In this document: positions 39,268 to 47,788 of the stretch, piece by piece | How positions within the stretch are numbered: the stretch's first letter is position 1 | How the letters are laid out: each line of letters begins with the position of its first letter | Source of the DNA: Streptosporangium becharense | Lineage (GTDB): Bacteria; Actinomycetota; Actinomycetes; Streptosporangiales; Streptosporangiaceae | NCBI RefSeq assembly: GCF_014204985.1 | Contig: NZ_JACHMP010000001.1 | Location: forward strand, 7,068,001-7,132,000 | DNA: 64,000 nt | Direction: 5' to 3' | The notes under the pieces: generated by a model | The model's database searches: none | The model's input: only the letters and a program-made list of their open reading frames with translations | What the model was told of the DNA's origin: nothing | Position numbers and translations under genes: made by a program

Positions 39268-40957
39268 ACCCGCTGCACCGTCTTTCGACCTGACTTGTAA
39301 TCGATGGCTGCCGGTGCAGCGCCAGGACGGCACCGAGGACGAACTGTCCTTACGGCAGCTCTTCGTCCAGGCAGGTGACCTGCGGCGGCTGGTAGGAGAC
39401 GTCCCCACTCAGGAATTCGCTCTTTTGCGGTTGTTGCTGGCGATCGTGCATGATGCGGTCGATGGGCCACGTGATCTCGGCGAGTGGCAGGAACTGTGGG
39501 AGAACGGGCTTCCCGCCGGTCGCATCGCTGAGTATCTGGACTGCCACCGCGAACGCTTTGATCTGCTGCACCCGCGGGAACCCTTCTTCCAGACCGCCGG
39601 CCTGCGCACCGCCACTGGTGAGGTCGGCTCGCTCGACCGCATCATCGCCGACGTCCCCAATGGGATGCCTTTCTTCACCATGCGAGCTCGCGGTGCCGAG
39701 CGGCTCGGCTTCGCCGAGGCTGCCCGCTGGCTCGTGCACGCCCACGCCTTCGATACTTCCGGTATCAAGACCGGAGCACTGGGCGATCCCAGGGTCAAAG
39801 GCGGCAAGGTGTACCCGCAGGGCGTCGCGTGGGCGGGCGCTCTCGGTGGAGTTCTCGTGGAGGGTGAGAACCTGCGTGAGACCCTGCTGCTCAATCTGAT
39901 CGCCTTCGACACCGACAACTTACGCGTCGATCCCGAGAACGATCTCCCGGCCTGGCGTCGCCCGCCGCCCGGACCGACGCAGGCGGACCCGGTGGAGCTG
40001 AGCAGACGCCCAAGAGGCATCCGTGACCTCTACACCTGGCAGTCCCGGCGGGTGCGGCTCACCTACGATGCGGAGGGTGTGAACGGAGTGATCCTCGCCT
40101 ACGGCGACCCCCTCACCCCACACAACAAGCATCAGCGTGAGCCGATGACGAGTTGGCGGCGCAGCAGTACGCAGGAGAAGAAACTCGGCCTGGCCCAGGT
40201 CTACCTGCCCCGCGAACACGATCCCAGCCGGAGCGCGTGGCGCGGCCTTGGCGCGCTGATCGCCGGCCGTGCCGAGCGGGCCGAGCAGCGTGACGAGGCC
40301 GCCGCCGTCGTCCGGCCGCGCATTCTCGACTGGGTCGCCCGTCTCACCGTCGAAGGTGACCTGCCATCGGACTTCCTGATCCGGGCACGGCTGTTCGGCG
40401 CGGTCTACGGTACCCAGCAGTCCGTCATCGACGAGATCATTGACGATGCTGTGGCGATGCCGGTGGTGCTTCTCCACGAGCGAGACAGCGGTCTGGGACA
40501 GGCCGCGATCGACGCGGTCAGGGATGCGGAAGGGGCTGTGACCGTACTCGGTGATCTCGCCGCGGACCTCGCCCGAGCCGCTGGAGCCCAGACCGACCCG
40601 CCCAGGACCACTGCGCGGGGCCTCGGGTTCGGCACGCTCGATGGGGCGTTTCGGGACTGGCTCGCCGGGATCCGCCCGGGCGATGCCCCCCAAACGCAAC
40701 GATCAGCTTGGCAGCGTCAAGCGCACCGGATCGTCAGCCGGCTGGGGGATCAGCTGTTGAGATCAGCGGGGGACGCCGCCTGGGAAGGACGTGTCATCAA
40801 GGCACAAGGTCAGGAACTTTGGTTGACCGCATCACGCGCCGACTGGATGTTCCGCACCAGGCTCCGCAAGGCACTGCCCGCGACCGCGGTGGACGATCCT
40901 CAGCACCGCGATCAGGACGACGGCAGCGGACAGCAGAATGTGGAGGTACGGTCATGA
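39257..40957 (+). CDS. cas8e: Cas8e (Cse1/CasA), Cascade large subunit
   Basis: 566 aa from GTG 39257, overlapping the cas3 stop by 11 bp. The N-terminal FDLTCNRWLPVQRQDG motif is typical of Cse1. PREPFFQTAGLRT, GGKVYPQGVAWAGALGGVLVEG and the C-terminal four-helix region agree with the family and its usual ~500-560 aa length. In Cascade it recognises the PAM, bends target DNA and recruits Cas3. It is followed without gap by cas11 (ATGA overlap). Confidence 0.95.
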   Translation: MLSEPAAPSFDLTCNRWLPVQRQDGTEDELSLRQLFVQAGDLRRLVGDVPTQEFALLRLLLAIVHDAVDGPRDLGEWQELWENGLPAGRIAEYLDCHRERFDLLHPREPFFQTAGLRTATGEVGSLDRIIADVPNGMPFFTMRARGAERLGFAEAARWLVHAHAFDTSGIKTGALGDPRVKGGKVYPQGVAWAGALGGVLVEGENLRETLLLNLIAFDTDNLRVDPENDLPAWRRPPPGPTQADPVELSRRPRGIRDLYTWQSRRVRLTYDAEGVNGVILAYGDPLTPHNKHQREPMTSWRRSSTQEKKLGLAQVYLPREHDPSRSAWRGLGALIAGRAERAEQRDEAAAVVRPRILDWVARLTVEGDLPSDFLIRARLFGAVYGTQQSVIDEIIDDAVAMPVVLLHERDSGLGQAAIDAVRDAEGAVTVLGDLAADLARAAGAQTDPPRTTARGLGFGTLDGAFRDWLAGIRPGDAPQTQRSAWQRQAHRIVSRLGDQLLRSAGDAAWEGRVIKAQGQELWLTASRADWMFRTRLRKALPATAVDDPQHRDQDDGSGQQNVEVRS

Positions 40958-41607
40958 CCCCGGTCACTCCCACTACCCGGCGCCGGGTAACCGATCTGGT
41001 CGGTGATGCCGCCAGCGCGTACATCACCGAGCTACAGCGGGGCTATCACGCCGATGCCAGTGGCGCCGTCGCAGCCCTCGCCCAGCTCAGGCGTGGCGCG
41101 GGTAAGCTTCCCGAGGACGTGCCGGAACTGTGGGGTATGGCCGGCACTGAACGGCTGTATGCCGATGGGGCACTGCCCGAGACCGAGGCGGTCAGGGCCG
41201 AGGCCGCCCTGTTCCTGGCTGTGACTCTGTACGCGCTGCATCAGCAGTCGCGTCCCGAGCAAAGGATGCACCGCGCCGGTGTCGACCTGGGGACGGCCGT
41301 ACGCAGGCTGATGCCGGGCGGCGCCGTCGATGAGCCGATCCGGCGCCGTTTCGTCCGGGCCGGGACCGCTGACACCCGGGAAGCGCTCGCCTACCGGCTC
41401 CGAGAGATCGTTTCTCTGCTGCGCCGGGAGTCGATTCCGCTCGACTACGCGCTCCTCGCCCGGCAGCTCTACCAGGCTCAGCTCCCCGAGGGGCTGCGGC
41501 AGGTGCGCCAGAGCTGGGGCCGGAGCTTCCACTCCTACCGACCTGACGACACCGAGGCTGAAACACGCCCTGACGACACCGCCTCCACCGACAAGGACGC
41601 CCCATGA
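40954..41607 (+). CDS. cas11: Cas11 (Cse2/CasB), Cascade small subunit
   Basis: 217 aa from ATG 40954, overlapping the cas8e stop by 4 bp. It is mostly helical, with the Cse2 features AALAQLRRGAGKLPEDVPELWG and GRSFHSYR near the C-terminus, where residues contact displaced DNA. Two copies normally form the Cascade belly that stabilises the R-loop. The acidic tail (TEAETRPDDTASTDKD) is poorly conserved. It overlaps cas7e by ATGA. Assignment relies on motifs and its fixed position in the I-E operon. Confidence 0.93.
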   Translation: MTPVTPTTRRRVTDLVGDAASAYITELQRGYHADASGAVAALAQLRRGAGKLPEDVPELWGMAGTERLYADGALPETEAVRAEAALFLAVTLYALHQQSRPEQRMHRAGVDLGTAVRRLMPGGAVDEPIRRRFVRAGTADTREALAYRLREIVSLLRRESIPLDYALLARQLYQAQLPEGLRQVRQSWGRSFHSYRPDDTEAETRPDDTASTDKDAP

Positions 41608-42803
41608 CTCGCACCATCCTTGAGCTCCACGTGTTGCAGACCGTCCCCCCGAGCTGCCTGAACCGTGACGACACCGGAACCCCGAAGACCGCCTTATACG
41701 GTGGTGTGCGCCGCGCCCGAGTCTCCAGTCAGGCATGGAAACGCGCCACCCGGCGTAGCTTTCACGACCTGTTGGACCCCAGTGAGCTCGGCGTCCGTAC
41801 CCGGCGGGTGGCCGAGTTGCTGGCCGAGCGGATCTGCAAGCTGGACGGGTCAATCGAGCAGGCCGAGGCGTGGGCCCTGGCCGCCGAGACGATCCAGACC
41901 GCGACCGGCTCCAAGATCGAGGCACCCAAGCGCAGAGCAGAGGCAGCCAAGGGCAAGAGCGGACCCGAGCCCGCGCCGGAATCCAAGTACTTGATGTTCC
42001 TCAGCGCTCGCCAACTGGACGGCCTGGCCGAACTCGCCGTCAAAGGGCGTGGGGCCGGCAAGGAATACTTCAAGGACAAGGTGACCAAGGACCGCGCCAA
42101 GCAGATCGCCAACAGCCGACACTCGGTCGACATCGCCCTTTTCGGCCGCATGGTCGCCGATGGCGCCGACATCAACGTCGACGCCGCCGCCCAGGTCGCC
42201 CACGCCCTCAGCGTGCACCGGGTGGAAAACGAGGCCGACTACTACACAGCGGTCGACGACTACAAGAACCGGGAGGCCGACGACCTGGGTGCAGGCATGA
42301 TCGGCACCGTGGAATTCAACTCCGCCACCCTCTACCGCTACGCCGCCGTCGATGTCGATCTACTGCGCAGGAACCTCGGCATGGGATTGCGGGAGGACGA
42401 GCCGATCACCGAACCCGTGCGCCGGGCCATCGAGGCGTTCGTCCAGTGCTTCCTCACCTCACTGCCCACCGGAAAGATCAACACCTTCGGCAACCACACA
42501 CTGCCGGACGCGGTGGTCGCGAAGGTGCGTTCATCCCGGCCCGTCAGTTTCGTGGCGGCGTTCGAGGAACCGTGCCGGGCCGACCCGGAGACCGGCGGGC
42601 ACCTGCGGCAGGCATCCGAGGCCTTGGCCTCATACGTCCCCGAGGTCGAGCGCGCCTATGGCGTCGCGAAGGATACGCCGACCTGGGTGTTGCGAGTCGG
42701 CAAGAACACCGAGGCACTGTCCGGCCTCGGCATCGAACTGTCTCTCCCGGAGCTGGTCACGGCGATCGGCACGGAGATCGTCCGACGGCAGGACGGGGCA
42801 TGA
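41604..42803 (+). CDS. cas7e: Cas7e (Cse4/CasC), Cascade backbone
   Basis: 399 aa from ATG 41604. The start ILELHVLQTVPPSCLNRDD, then GGVRRARVSSQAWKRATRRSF, is diagnostic of Cas7e. DIALFGRMVADG, VEFNSATLYRYAAVD and NTFGNHTLPDAVVAKVR also match. Six copies line the crRNA backbone. Coupled on both sides by 4-bp overlaps. Family and function are secure. Confidence 0.97.
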   Translation: MTRTILELHVLQTVPPSCLNRDDTGTPKTALYGGVRRARVSSQAWKRATRRSFHDLLDPSELGVRTRRVAELLAERICKLDGSIEQAEAWALAAETIQTATGSKIEAPKRRAEAAKGKSGPEPAPESKYLMFLSARQLDGLAELAVKGRGAGKEYFKDKVTKDRAKQIANSRHSVDIALFGRMVADGADINVDAAAQVAHALSVHRVENEADYYTAVDDYKNREADDLGAGMIGTVEFNSATLYRYAAVDVDLLRRNLGMGLREDEPITEPVRRAIEAFVQCFLTSLPTGKINTFGNHTLPDAVVAKVRSSRPVSFVAAFEEPCRADPETGGHLRQASEALASYVPEVERAYGVAKDTPTWVLRVGKNTEALSGLGIELSLPELVTAIGTEIVRRQDGA

Positions 42804-43501
42804 GCGTTTTGCTGATGCAGCTCGCCGGGCCCTTGCAATCCTGGGGGGCGTCCTCACGCTTTGCCCGGCGATCCACCGAGTCAGCGCCGACCAAAAGCGG
42901 AGTGATCGGGCTGTTGGCCGCGGCCCAGGGACGTCAGCGTTCAGACGATATCGGTGATCTGACTGAGTTGCGCTTCGGTGTCCGTGTCGATCAGCGCGGT
43001 ACTCTGCTCCGCGACTTCCACACCGCGCACCGGTTCGTCAGCGGAGAAGCCCTGCCGGTGTCGGAGCGTTTTTACCTGGCCGACGCCGTCTTCGTGGCGG
43101 CGGTCGAAGGTGAACCTGAGCTGATCGACGAATTGCACCGGGCACTTCGCGATCCGGTCTTCATGCCTTACCTGGGGCGCCGATCCTGCCCTCCGGCCCG
43201 GCCGGTCGACCTGGGTGTCCACCACGAGCGCACGCTGGAGCAGGCCCTGGAGCGGGAGCAATGGCGGGCTGCACGCTGGTACCAGCGTCGTCACCGAAAC
43301 GACGCCCGGATCGACCTGGAGGTCCTCCTCGAGGCCGCGGCGGAGGACGGGCCGGTCGACAACCTGCGCGACCAGCCGATCAGCTTTGATCCGCTGCACC
43401 GCCAGTACGCGCTGCGCGGAGTTCGCCGAGGAAGCGTGAAAGTGTCCAACCCCGCCGTGCGTCCCGACCATGACCCGACATCCGTCTTGGGAGGTGCGTG
43501 A
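42800..43501 (+). CDS. cas5e: Cas5e (CasD), Cascade subunit
   Basis: 233 aa from ATG 42800. The N-terminus LLMQLAGPLQSWGASSRFARRST, followed by PTKSGVIGLLAAAQGR, is the Cas5e signature. Cas5e binds the 5' handle of crRNA beside Cas8e. The C-terminal PVDNLRDQPISFDPLHRQYALR is also typical. The stop overlaps the cas6e start. Confidence 0.96.
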   Translation: MSVLLMQLAGPLQSWGASSRFARRSTESAPTKSGVIGLLAAAQGRQRSDDIGDLTELRFGVRVDQRGTLLRDFHTAHRFVSGEALPVSERFYLADAVFVAAVEGEPELIDELHRALRDPVFMPYLGRRSCPPARPVDLGVHHERTLEQALEREQWRAARWYQRRHRNDARIDLEVLLEAAAEDGPVDNLRDQPISFDPLHRQYALRGVRRGSVKVSNPAVRPDHDPTSVLGGA

Positions 43502-44190
43502 TGCATCTAACCCGGTTCCGCTTCAACACCGCCCGAGTCGGTGCCCGTCGGCTGCTGTCATCACCGCAGACGCTGCACGCCGCGGTGATGTCCTCGTTCG
43601 CCGAAATCCTCCCGGCCGGAGACGACGGGCCGAGGGTGCTGTGGCGAATCGACCGCACCAGCCGGGCTGAGACCTATCTATACGTCGTCAGTCCAGCCAA
43701 GCCTGATCTCACCCACCTGGTCGAGCAGGCCGGCTGGCCTGAGACGGGACGATGGCAGACCTACGATTACGAGCCGTTTCTGTCCCGGCTGAACGTAGGT
43801 GACCGGTGGGCCTTCCGGCTCACCGCCAACCCGGTTCACACTGCCCGCCGCACCGATCAGGAACCCACCAAGCTCACCGCGCATGTCGGCGCATACCATC
43901 AGCTGCGCTGGCTCCTGCAACGCCAGGAGAACGCCGGATTCAAAGTAGTGGAGAAACCCTCGGAACGGCGGCTGCTCCCCGAGGGCGACCAGCATGAACT
44001 GATCGTCAGCGACCGGCGTCAACTCGCCTTCAAAAAGACCGGACAACGGCAGCCGGTGACCCTGGTCACCGTCACCTACGATGGGCGGCTGGAGGTAACC
44101 GACCCCGACGCCCTTCGACGCACCCTCACACGAGGGCTTGGCAGAGCCAAGGCGTATGGCTGTGGCCTGATGACCCTGGCAGGGGCGTGA
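43501..44190 (+). CDS. cas6e: Cas6e (Cse3/CasE), crRNA-processing endonuclease
   Basis: 229 aa if started at ATG 43501 (MHLTRFRFN, the usual N-terminus); GTG 43498 would add one Met. His26 (in SSPQTLHAAVMSSF) occupies the position of the catalytic His of characterised Cse3 enzymes. The C-terminal glycine-rich loop GLGRAKAYGCGLMTLAGA is intact. It cleaves the repeat hairpin to release crRNA and stays on the 3' end. The repeats in both arrays have the matching stable stem. Confidence 0.96.
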   Translation: MHLTRFRFNTARVGARRLLSSPQTLHAAVMSSFAEILPAGDDGPRVLWRIDRTSRAETYLYVVSPAKPDLTHLVEQAGWPETGRWQTYDYEPFLSRLNVGDRWAFRLTANPVHTARRTDQEPTKLTAHVGAYHQLRWLLQRQENAGFKVVEKPSERRLLPEGDQHELIVSDRRQLAFKKTGQRQPVTLVTVTYDGRLEVTDPDALRRTLTRGLGRAKAYGCGLMTLAGA

Positions 44191-44194
44191 CACC

Positions 44195-45160
44195 ATGGCC
44201 ACCATCGGCCAACGCGGCCTGTCCTCGCCACGCGAACTCACCCGGATGGGCGACCGGCTCTCGTTCGTCTACCTGGAACGGTGCACTCTCCACCGGGAAG
44301 ACAACGCCATCACCGCCGAAGACGCGGAAGGCATCACCCATATCCCATCCGCCACGATCGGGACGCTGCTGCTCGGCCCCGGCACTCGCGTCACCCACCA
44401 GGCGATGACCGTGCTGGGAGACAGCGGAGCGGGAGTGGTGTGGGTCGGAGAGCACGGCGTGCGCTTCTACTCGGGCGGCAGATCACTCAACCGTTCGTCC
44501 GCCCTGGTCGAAGCGCAGGCGATCAAGTGGGCCAACCGCCGTACCCGACTTGAAGTGGCCCGGGAGATGTACCAGATGCGGTTCCCCGGTGAAGATCCGG
44601 CTGGTTTCACCCGACATGAACTCCTCGGCAGGGAAGGGCGAAGGGTCAAGGAGTGCTACCGCAGGGAAGCCGCAAGGGTCGGCATTCCCTGGAACGGGAG
44701 AATGTACCTACCGGGTGACTTCAGTTCCGGTGATCCTGCCAATCAAGCAGTCACCGCAGCCGCTCAGTGCATGTACGGGATTGCACAGACCACGGTCGCC
44801 GCACTGGGATGCGCGCCTGGACTTGGCTTCATCCATTCGGGGCATGAACTGGCGTTCGTACTCGACATCGCCGACCTCTACAAGACCGAGATCGCCCTTC
44901 CCATCGCCTTCGATGTGGCCGCGCAAAGCCCTGAAGACGTCGGGGCCCGCACGCGCAGGGCCATTCGCGACCAGGTCAACAAGATCGGTCTGCTGAAGCG
45001 GTGTGTAGAGGACGTCAAACGTCTCATCCTGCCGGACGGAGCAAAAGATGACCCCACCGGGGATGATGCAGACAACGTCATGCTCCAAAGTGACCATGGC
45101 GCCGAAGTGGAGTCAGGCCGTAACTACGGCGGCGACCATGTCGACGAGGCTGTCTGGTGA
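44195..45160 (+). CDS. cas1e: Cas1e integrase
   Basis: 321 aa, ATG 44195, four bases after cas6e. Metal-site residues are visible: Glu in KECYRREAARVGI, His in FIHSGHELAFVLD and Asp in DIADLYK. This is the expected Glu-His-Asp trio of spacer integration. The C-terminal tail after RLILPDG is long and acidic. Coupled to cas2e by GTGA. An intact adaptation pair implies that the locus can still acquire spacers. Confidence 0.97.
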   Translation: MATIGQRGLSSPRELTRMGDRLSFVYLERCTLHREDNAITAEDAEGITHIPSATIGTLLLGPGTRVTHQAMTVLGDSGAGVVWVGEHGVRFYSGGRSLNRSSALVEAQAIKWANRRTRLEVAREMYQMRFPGEDPAGFTRHELLGREGRRVKECYRREAARVGIPWNGRMYLPGDFSSGDPANQAVTAAAQCMYGIAQTTVAALGCAPGLGFIHSGHELAFVLDIADLYKTEIALPIAFDVAAQSPEDVGARTRRAIRDQVNKIGLLKRCVEDVKRLILPDGAKDDPTGDDADNVMLQSDHGAEVESGRNYGGDHVDEAVW

Positions 45161-45507
45161 CGATCATTGTGCTTACCCGCTGCCCCGTGGGGCTACGGGG
45201 CTTCCTGACCCGCTGGCTGATGGAGATCTCTCCCGGTGTCTTCATCGGAGGCCCGTCGGCGCGGATCCGCGAGGCACTGTGGGCAGAGGTGCGGCAGTAC
45301 GCAGACACTGGACGAGCTCTCCTCGCCTACAGCACCAATAATGAGCAAGGCTTTGCCTTTGAGACCCATGACCATAAATGGCACCCGGTCGACCATGAAG
45401 GTCTCATCTTGATCCGCCGGCCAACGGAGAAACCTGCCAGCCCCTCGGCCACCACTCCCAGCGGCTGGAGCAAGGCGGCAAAGCGCCGCCGATACGGACA
45501 ACGCTGA
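45157..45507 (+). CDS. cas2e: Cas2e
   Basis: 116 aa from GTG 45157. TIIVLTRCPVGLRGFLTRWL, then PGVFIGGPSARIREALW, is the I-E Cas2 (ygbF-type) signature. About 20 extra C-terminal residues (KPASPSATTPSGWSKAAKRRRYGQR) form a basic tail beyond the usual ~95 aa. With Cas1 it forms the capture and integration complex. It is the last gene of the operon; the array 2 leader starts at once downstream. Confidence 0.95.
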   Translation: MTIIVLTRCPVGLRGFLTRWLMEISPGVFIGGPSARIREALWAEVRQYADTGRALLAYSTNNEQGFAFETHDHKWHPVDHEGLILIRRPTEKPASPSATTPSGWSKAAKRRRYGQR

Positions 45508-45719
45508 GGAACGGCAAACCTGCTCTGACGCACCCGATGCCAGGCATCATCCACCGCAGATCCCCCTAAGTTTGCACTTTATTGTAGGTGTCGCCTGCTA
45601 TCGAGGCATATCGCGCATATAGTAAGAGATGGAGTATTTCGGAAATATCTGAAATGTACGATTCTTTGCAAGTGCTCGAAATTAACACATGCTCCAGCTA
45701 ATCATGCAGGTCAGCGAGT
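45508..45719 (+). promoter_or_regulatory. CRISPR array 2 leader
   Basis: 212 bp, A+T-rich, between cas2e and the first perfect repeat of array 2. It shares with the array 1 leader GAAATGT (45651-45657), ATTCTTT, AAGTGCTC and GCAGGTCAG, the last immediately before the first repeat. GAAATG begins 69 bp upstream of the first repeat in both. These are likely integration-guiding and promoter elements. Confidence 0.75.
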
Positions 45720-46297
45720 GTGCTCCCCGCGCACGCGGGGATGGTCCCTGTTGTTCTCTGTTTTGACGGTCAGCTAAACAGTGCTCCCCGCGCACGCGGG
45801 GATGGTCCCGGCTCGGACGCGGGCACCAGCCTGAAGACGATGTGCTCCCCGCGCACGCGGGGATGGTCCCCGCTCGGGCCGCCCTGCGAAGCGTCCCCCG
45901 GAGTGCTCCCCGCGCACGCGGGGATGGTCCCACCACGTCCGGGCCTGCCCTGCCGCTGATCAAGTGCTCCCCGCGCACGCGGGGATGGTCCCAGCACCTC
46001 GGGTGCGTGCCAACCCGCCGCGGTGTGCTCCCCGCGCACGCGGGGATGGTCCCCAGTCAGGCAAGAGCGGGCGGACCGCGTTCCTGTGCTCCCCGCGCAC
46101 GCGGGGGTGGTCCCATCAAGGCGCTCCAGGCGAAGGCGGCGCGCATGTGCTCCCCGCGCACGCGTGGATGGTCCCCGAACGGTGGCTTTGAGTTGGTCTG
46201 ATGCTCTGTGCTCCCCGCGCACGCGGGGATGGTCCCGTCAAGCGAACCCCCGAACTGATCGACTGGCGGTGCTCCCCGCGCACGCGGGGGTGGCCCC
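45720..46297 (+). CRISPR. CRISPR array 2, type I-E: 10 repeats, 9 spacers
   Basis: Ten 29-bp repeats at 61-bp period, starting at 45720, 45781, 45842 and so on to 46269, with 32-bp spacers. The repeat is the same as in array 1 but on the plus strand, so the arrays diverge with leaders facing the cas operon. Repeats decay rightward: A-to-G in the seventh (46086), G-to-T in the eighth (46147), and GGGGGTGGCCCC in the tenth (46269-46297). The gradient fits a leader on the left. An IS5-type transposase remnant abuts the last repeat. Confidence 0.98.
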
Positions 46298-46485
46298 GGA
46301 TCGAGCCGTTGCTTCCGACGGTCGAACGTCGCTATGGCGACTTCGGACGCAAGCGGATCGACGACCGCGAAGCGTTGTGCGGGATCTTGTTCGTGCTCTA
46401 TATCGCGATCCCGTGGGAGTTCCTGCGCCGGGGGCTCTGGGGTTCGGCTCGGGCATGACCTGCCGACGCCGTCTCAGCGGGTCCG
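46298..46485 (+). pseudogene. Truncated, frameshifted IS5-family transposase N-terminus
   Basis: One frame encodes RIEPLLPTVERRYGDFGRKR, then DDREALCGILFVLYIAIPWEFL, a clear match in form to the N-terminal helix-turn-helix part of IS5-group transposases. A +1 shift in the G-run at 46430-46434 moves the continuation (LGFGSGMTCRRRL) to another frame. The start codon is missing because the homology begins at the end of CRISPR repeat 10, and the DDE catalytic domain is absent. This is a dead remnant that likely truncated the old end of array 2. No terminal inverted repeats are identifiable. Confidence 0.8.
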
Positions 46486-46520
46486 GACAGGTCCCGTTCC
46501 TTTTCCCGGCCCGACGGCGT

Positions 46521-46561
46521 GTCCCGGGAACCGCGCTCCACTGCTGATCGTTTCCCGGGAC
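46521..46561. promoter_or_regulatory. 10-bp inverted repeat upstream of spo0M
   Basis: GTCCCGGGAA (46521-46530) and TTCCCGGGAC (46552-46561) are a perfect inverted repeat with a 21-bp spacer, 32 bp before the spo0M start. Half-site centres are 31 bp apart, about three helical turns. It may be an operator or the end of the IS remnant; the data do not decide. Confidence 0.4.
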
Positions 46562-46592
46562 GATCACATCCATCGATCGGAAAGAGGAAATC

Positions 46593-47582
46593 GTGGTCTT
46601 CAAACGGCTGCTGGGAGCCTTCGGCGTCGGAGCTCCCTCGGTGGACACCGTTCTGGCCACTCCACACGTGCGACCCGGCGAGCCGCTGAGCGGTGAGGTC
46701 CGCCTCAAGGGCGGCGACTTCGACGCCGACATCGAGCACATCGCCCTCGGCCTGGTCACCCAGGTCGAGGCCGAGTACGGCGAGGGCGAAGGGGTCGGCC
46801 TGATCGAGTTCCACCGCACCGAGGTCTCCGGGTCGTTCGTCCTGCGCGCCGGTGAGGAGCGCGTGGTGCCGTTCCAGTTCCCCGTCCCGTGGGAGGCCCC
46901 GGTCACCGAGGTGATGGGCCAGTCCCTGCACGGCATGGCCATGGGGGTGCGCACCGAGCTGGCCATCGCCAAAGCCGTCGACAAGGGCGACATGGACCCC
47001 GTCCAGATCGTGCCGCTGCCCGCCCAGCAGGCGGTGCTGGAGGCGTTCGCCCGCCTGGGTTTCCACTTCAAGAGCGCGGACCTGGAGATGGGCCGCATCC
47101 ACGGGGTGGACCAGCGGCTGCCGTTCTACCAGGAGATCGAGTTCTACCCGCCTCCGCAGTACTCCGGTCAGATCAACGAGGTCGAGCTGACCTTCGTCAC
47201 CGGCCCCTCCGGGATGGACGTCGTCCTGGAGGCCGACAAGCGCAGCGGCCGCTACAGCTCCGGCGAGGACGCCTTCGGCCGCTGGCAGACCAGCCACCAT
47301 GACGCGGTGCGGCGAGACTGGGCCGCGGAGATCAACGGTTGGCTGGATTCTCTCTCCCGGTACACCACCGGTGCCTTTCACGACCCTTACGCCTCCCACG
47401 GCGCAGGTCATCACGACCCGTACGCCCACGGCGGGAGCCATTACGGCGGCCACCACGGCAGCGGGCCGGGTATGGGAGCGGTCGCCGCCGTCGGAGCGGC
47501 CGGAGTGGCCGGCGGCTTCATCGCCGCCGAGGCGATCGACGAGATCGGCGACTTCTTCGAGGGCGACGGAGAAGAGGAGTGA
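46593..47582 (+). CDS. Spo0M-family sporulation/arrestin-like protein
   Basis: 329 aa from GTG 46593 (AGAGGAAATC upstream). MVFKRLLGAFGVGAPSVDTVL, VRPGEPLSGEVRLKGGDFDADIE, then VVPFQFPVPWEAPVTE show the Spo0M arrestin-like beta-sandwich; QRLPFYQEIEFYPP also fits. The last ~100 residues are unusual: a His/Gly/Tyr/Ser-rich segment (HDPYASHGAGHHDPYAHGG) followed by a Gly/Ala stretch GAVAAVGAAGVAGGFIAAEAI and an acidic end. Spo0M proteins affect sporulation and cell-division timing in Bacillus and are widespread in actinomycetes. It has its own promoter and belongs to neither biosynthesis nor CRISPR. Confidence 0.9.
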   Translation: MVFKRLLGAFGVGAPSVDTVLATPHVRPGEPLSGEVRLKGGDFDADIEHIALGLVTQVEAEYGEGEGVGLIEFHRTEVSGSFVLRAGEERVVPFQFPVPWEAPVTEVMGQSLHGMAMGVRTELAIAKAVDKGDMDPVQIVPLPAQQAVLEAFARLGFHFKSADLEMGRIHGVDQRLPFYQEIEFYPPPQYSGQINEVELTFVTGPSGMDVVLEADKRSGRYSSGEDAFGRWQTSHHDAVRRDWAAEINGWLDSLSRYTTGAFHDPYASHGAGHHDPYAHGGSHYGGHHGSGPGMGAVAAVGAAGVAGGFIAAEAIDEIGDFFEGDGEEE

Positions 47583-47646
47583 ACGTGGGCGGGCCACTCC
47601 GGTGAACCCGGCCGGCGCACCCCGGAGGCGGCCGGGGTGTGCGGTC

Positions 47647-47788
47647 CCGTCTCAGCCATGTGAAGCGCCGCCTCAGTAGTGTGCGGCCCCGCCTCAACCA
47701 CGTGGGCTCCGCTTCGGCCGCGTGAAGCGCCGTCTCAGCCACGTGGGCCCCGCCTCAGCTGTGGGAGTACCGCCTCAGCTCTGCGGGG
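47647..47788. repeat. Degenerate ~21-bp minisatellite, seven units
   Basis: Seven units resembling CCGCCTCAGCCACGTGNGCN follow one another at 20-21 bp and fill the gap between spo0M and the sulfotransferase gene, entering its last codons. The gap has no supportable gene. The sequence could be a relic of slippage; whether it acts as a terminator is unclear. Confidence 0.65.

Noticed and set aside
46201-46458. Intact small gene after CRISPR array 2
   Set aside because: The frame begins in repeats and shifts within the transposase homology; it is a remnant.
47441-47742. Minus-strand small frames with heptapeptide repeats next to the sulfotransferase
   Set aside because: They arise from the 21-bp minisatellite and overlap spo0M antisense; no start context.
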